Part shown: in pieces, positions 63,044 through 64,000 of the stretch | How positions within the stretch are numbered: position 1 is the first letter of the stretch | How the letters are laid out: each line of letters begins with the position of its first letter | From: JANXQG01 sp963804375 | GTDB lineage: Bacteria > Planctomycetota > Planctomycetia > Pirellulales > Thermoguttaceae | DNA: 64,000 nt | Direction of reading: 5' to 3' | Assembly: GCA_963804375.1 (NCBI GenBank) | Contig: CAWDQE010000004.1 | Span: 806,001 to 870,000 of the forward strand | Translations under genes and position numbers: made by a program | Notes under the pieces: model-generated | Databases searched by the model: none | Told to the model about the DNA's origin: nothing | The model's input: only the letters and a program-made list of their open reading frames with translations

Positions 63044-64000
63044 ATGTTGGCCGAACCAGTGAAGCAGAAATTGCTTCAGAAGTACCAAGAACTGAAGTCC
63101 GCAGGGGAATTGCTTGCCGATCACAAACGGGACCAGTATCAGGCTGAATTCCGTAGTCGCTTCGGACCGGATCAACTAAGCAAGCTCAATGGTGAGGCAT
63201 TGCTGGAAGCCATGCACGGACGGAGTGGCAAAGAAAGCATGGCGTACTGGCTTGAGTTCAAGAAGGACGACGATTTTGCGACGGATGCCTTCGGCGGAAT
63301 TGGCGGAGGGAGTGCCCTGAAATTTGGCTTGTTCCGTCGAAAGGAAACCGGCAATTGGGAGGCGGCTGGAGCAGGCGGCAAGCCGGAGGAAATCTCCGTG
63401 GATCAGGCGGTCGAAATCGCCCGCAAACAACGAGATCAACTGTTGATCGGTGTCGAGTTGTTGAACAAGCTCTCCGTGGATGCCAGTGATGACGAATACC
63501 GCAGTCTTCAAGCAGAAATGGACCGGCTTGCACCGGATGTGAGTCAATACGGCTGGGGCCACAAGTACCTGCATTTGATTTTTCCCGACCGGCTGGACGA
63601 CTTCCACAACCCGGAATATCAGCGGTTCTATTTGACGAAGCTCCTTCAGACATTGCCGCCCGAAAAGGGCCGCTATGTTTGTGCAGGGAGGTATGTGGCG
63701 ATTACCAAGGAGCTTGGAGTTTCGTTGGGTAATCTAACCCACTCTCTCTACATGACCTACGGGCCAAAACGTCCGTACTGGCGAGTTGGAACGAGTGATG
63801 GAACCCAGCCGAGAAATCATTGGGAAATGATGCGAAACGGCAACTGTGTCGCAATAGGGTGGCCCGACCTGGGCGACCTCTCGACGCTAGATCCAACCGC
63901 TGAGTCGAAGGAGGCACTTCGCAAGCATTTGGAGGAGAAGTATCCAACGACACCGCAAGCAATCGGAAAGGCACGAAATCAAATTACCATGTTTGTCTTG
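63044..64000 (+). CDS. Probable McrB-like type IV restriction protein, N-terminal part (cut by window edge)
   Basis: 319 codons from the ATG at 63044 (GGGAG 8 bases upstream), running off the window. The first 240 residues are an all-helical recognition region found in front of McrB-like proteins (MAYWLEFKKDDDFATDAFGGIGGG, LLNKLSVDASDDEYRSLQAEMDRLAPDVSQYGWGHKYLHLIFPDRLDDFHN). From about 245 an EVE/PUA-like domain begins (PYWRVGTSDGTQPRNHWEMMRNGNCVAIGWPDLGDLS... KYPTTPQAIGKARNQITMFV). In the family, an AAA+ GTPase domain follows; it must lie beyond 64,000. EVE domains bind modified bases. The McrB assignment is by architecture only. Confidence 0.62.
   Translation, partial: MLAEPVKQKLLQKYQELKSAGELLADHKRDQYQAEFRSRFGPDQLSKLNGEALLEAMHGRSGKESMAYWLEFKKDDDFATDAFGGIGGGSALKFGLFRRKETGNWEAAGAGGKPEEISVDQAVEIARKQRDQLLIGVELLNKLSVDASDDEYRSLQAEMDRLAPDVSQYGWGHKYLHLIFPDRLDDFHNPEYQRFYLTKLLQTLPPEKGRYVCAGRYVAITKELGVSLGNLTHSLYMTYGPKRPYWRVGTSDGTQPRNHWEMMRNGNCVAIGWPDLGDLSTLDPTAESKEALRKHLEEKYPTTPQAIGKARNQITMFVL

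Overview
The window looks like chromosomal DNA of a planctomycete, probably of the Pirellulales type. The clues are a high-GC sequence, an ECF sigma factor directly upstream of a Hanks-type serine/threonine kinase with TPRs, an exported protein with an LEPR-XLL-like N-terminus, several small Gly-rich exported proteins, a planctomycete-style type II secretion (T2SS) locus, and many short dispersed palindromic repeats between genes. The assignment rests on family knowledge and gene style; no marker gene is present.

Region 1 (1-11,150): end of a zinc-ribbon gene, a small hypothetical gene, the ECF sigma/kinase pair, the LEPR-XLL-like exported protein, a Spy/CpxP-like periplasmic protein, two paralogous small exported Gly-rich proteins duplicated together with their upstream DNA, and an EF-hand exported protein. 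Region 2 (11,150-31,100): a T2SS locus running GspE, F, G, H, I, J, K, a PilM/GspL-type protein and a PilO/GspM-type protein on the + strand, then a BON-domain exported protein. Convergent to these are an exported hypothetical protein and the secretin GspD on the - strand. A TMTC-like membrane protein with TPRs follows. The pseudopilin GspJ carries an exceptional Lys/Gly repeat tail.

Region 3 (31,250 to the right edge) is a genomic island inserted in comM (yifB). Only the first ~72 codons of comM remain before foreign DNA begins, and the rest of comM is not in the window, so the island is at least 32.5 kb. At the junction lies a large serine recombinase, the likely integrase. It has been split by an ISAs1-family insertion sequence with clear terminal inverted repeats and a 10-bp target duplication. 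The island also carries a cluster of very small overlapping - strand genes (35.0-37.8 kb), two resolvase-like proteins with altered active-site sequence, a tyrosine recombinase, a remnant of another integrase, a HAF-repeat PEP-CTERM protein, a primase-helicase, a second microgene cassette ending in a truncated radical SAM gene, a VRR-NUC nuclease, and a reduced ComM-like ATPase. Its right part is a defence cluster: a helicase/DUF499 chimera, a Gabija-like pair (OLD nuclease plus UvrD helicase), and the start of a probable McrB-like type IV restriction gene.

At least ten genes, including structural T2SS genes, are broken by single-base frameshifts whose two halves match one family. This pattern fits residual indel errors in the assembly better than mass gene decay, so these genes are annotated across the shift. 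No rRNA, convincing tRNA gene or CRISPR array was seen.
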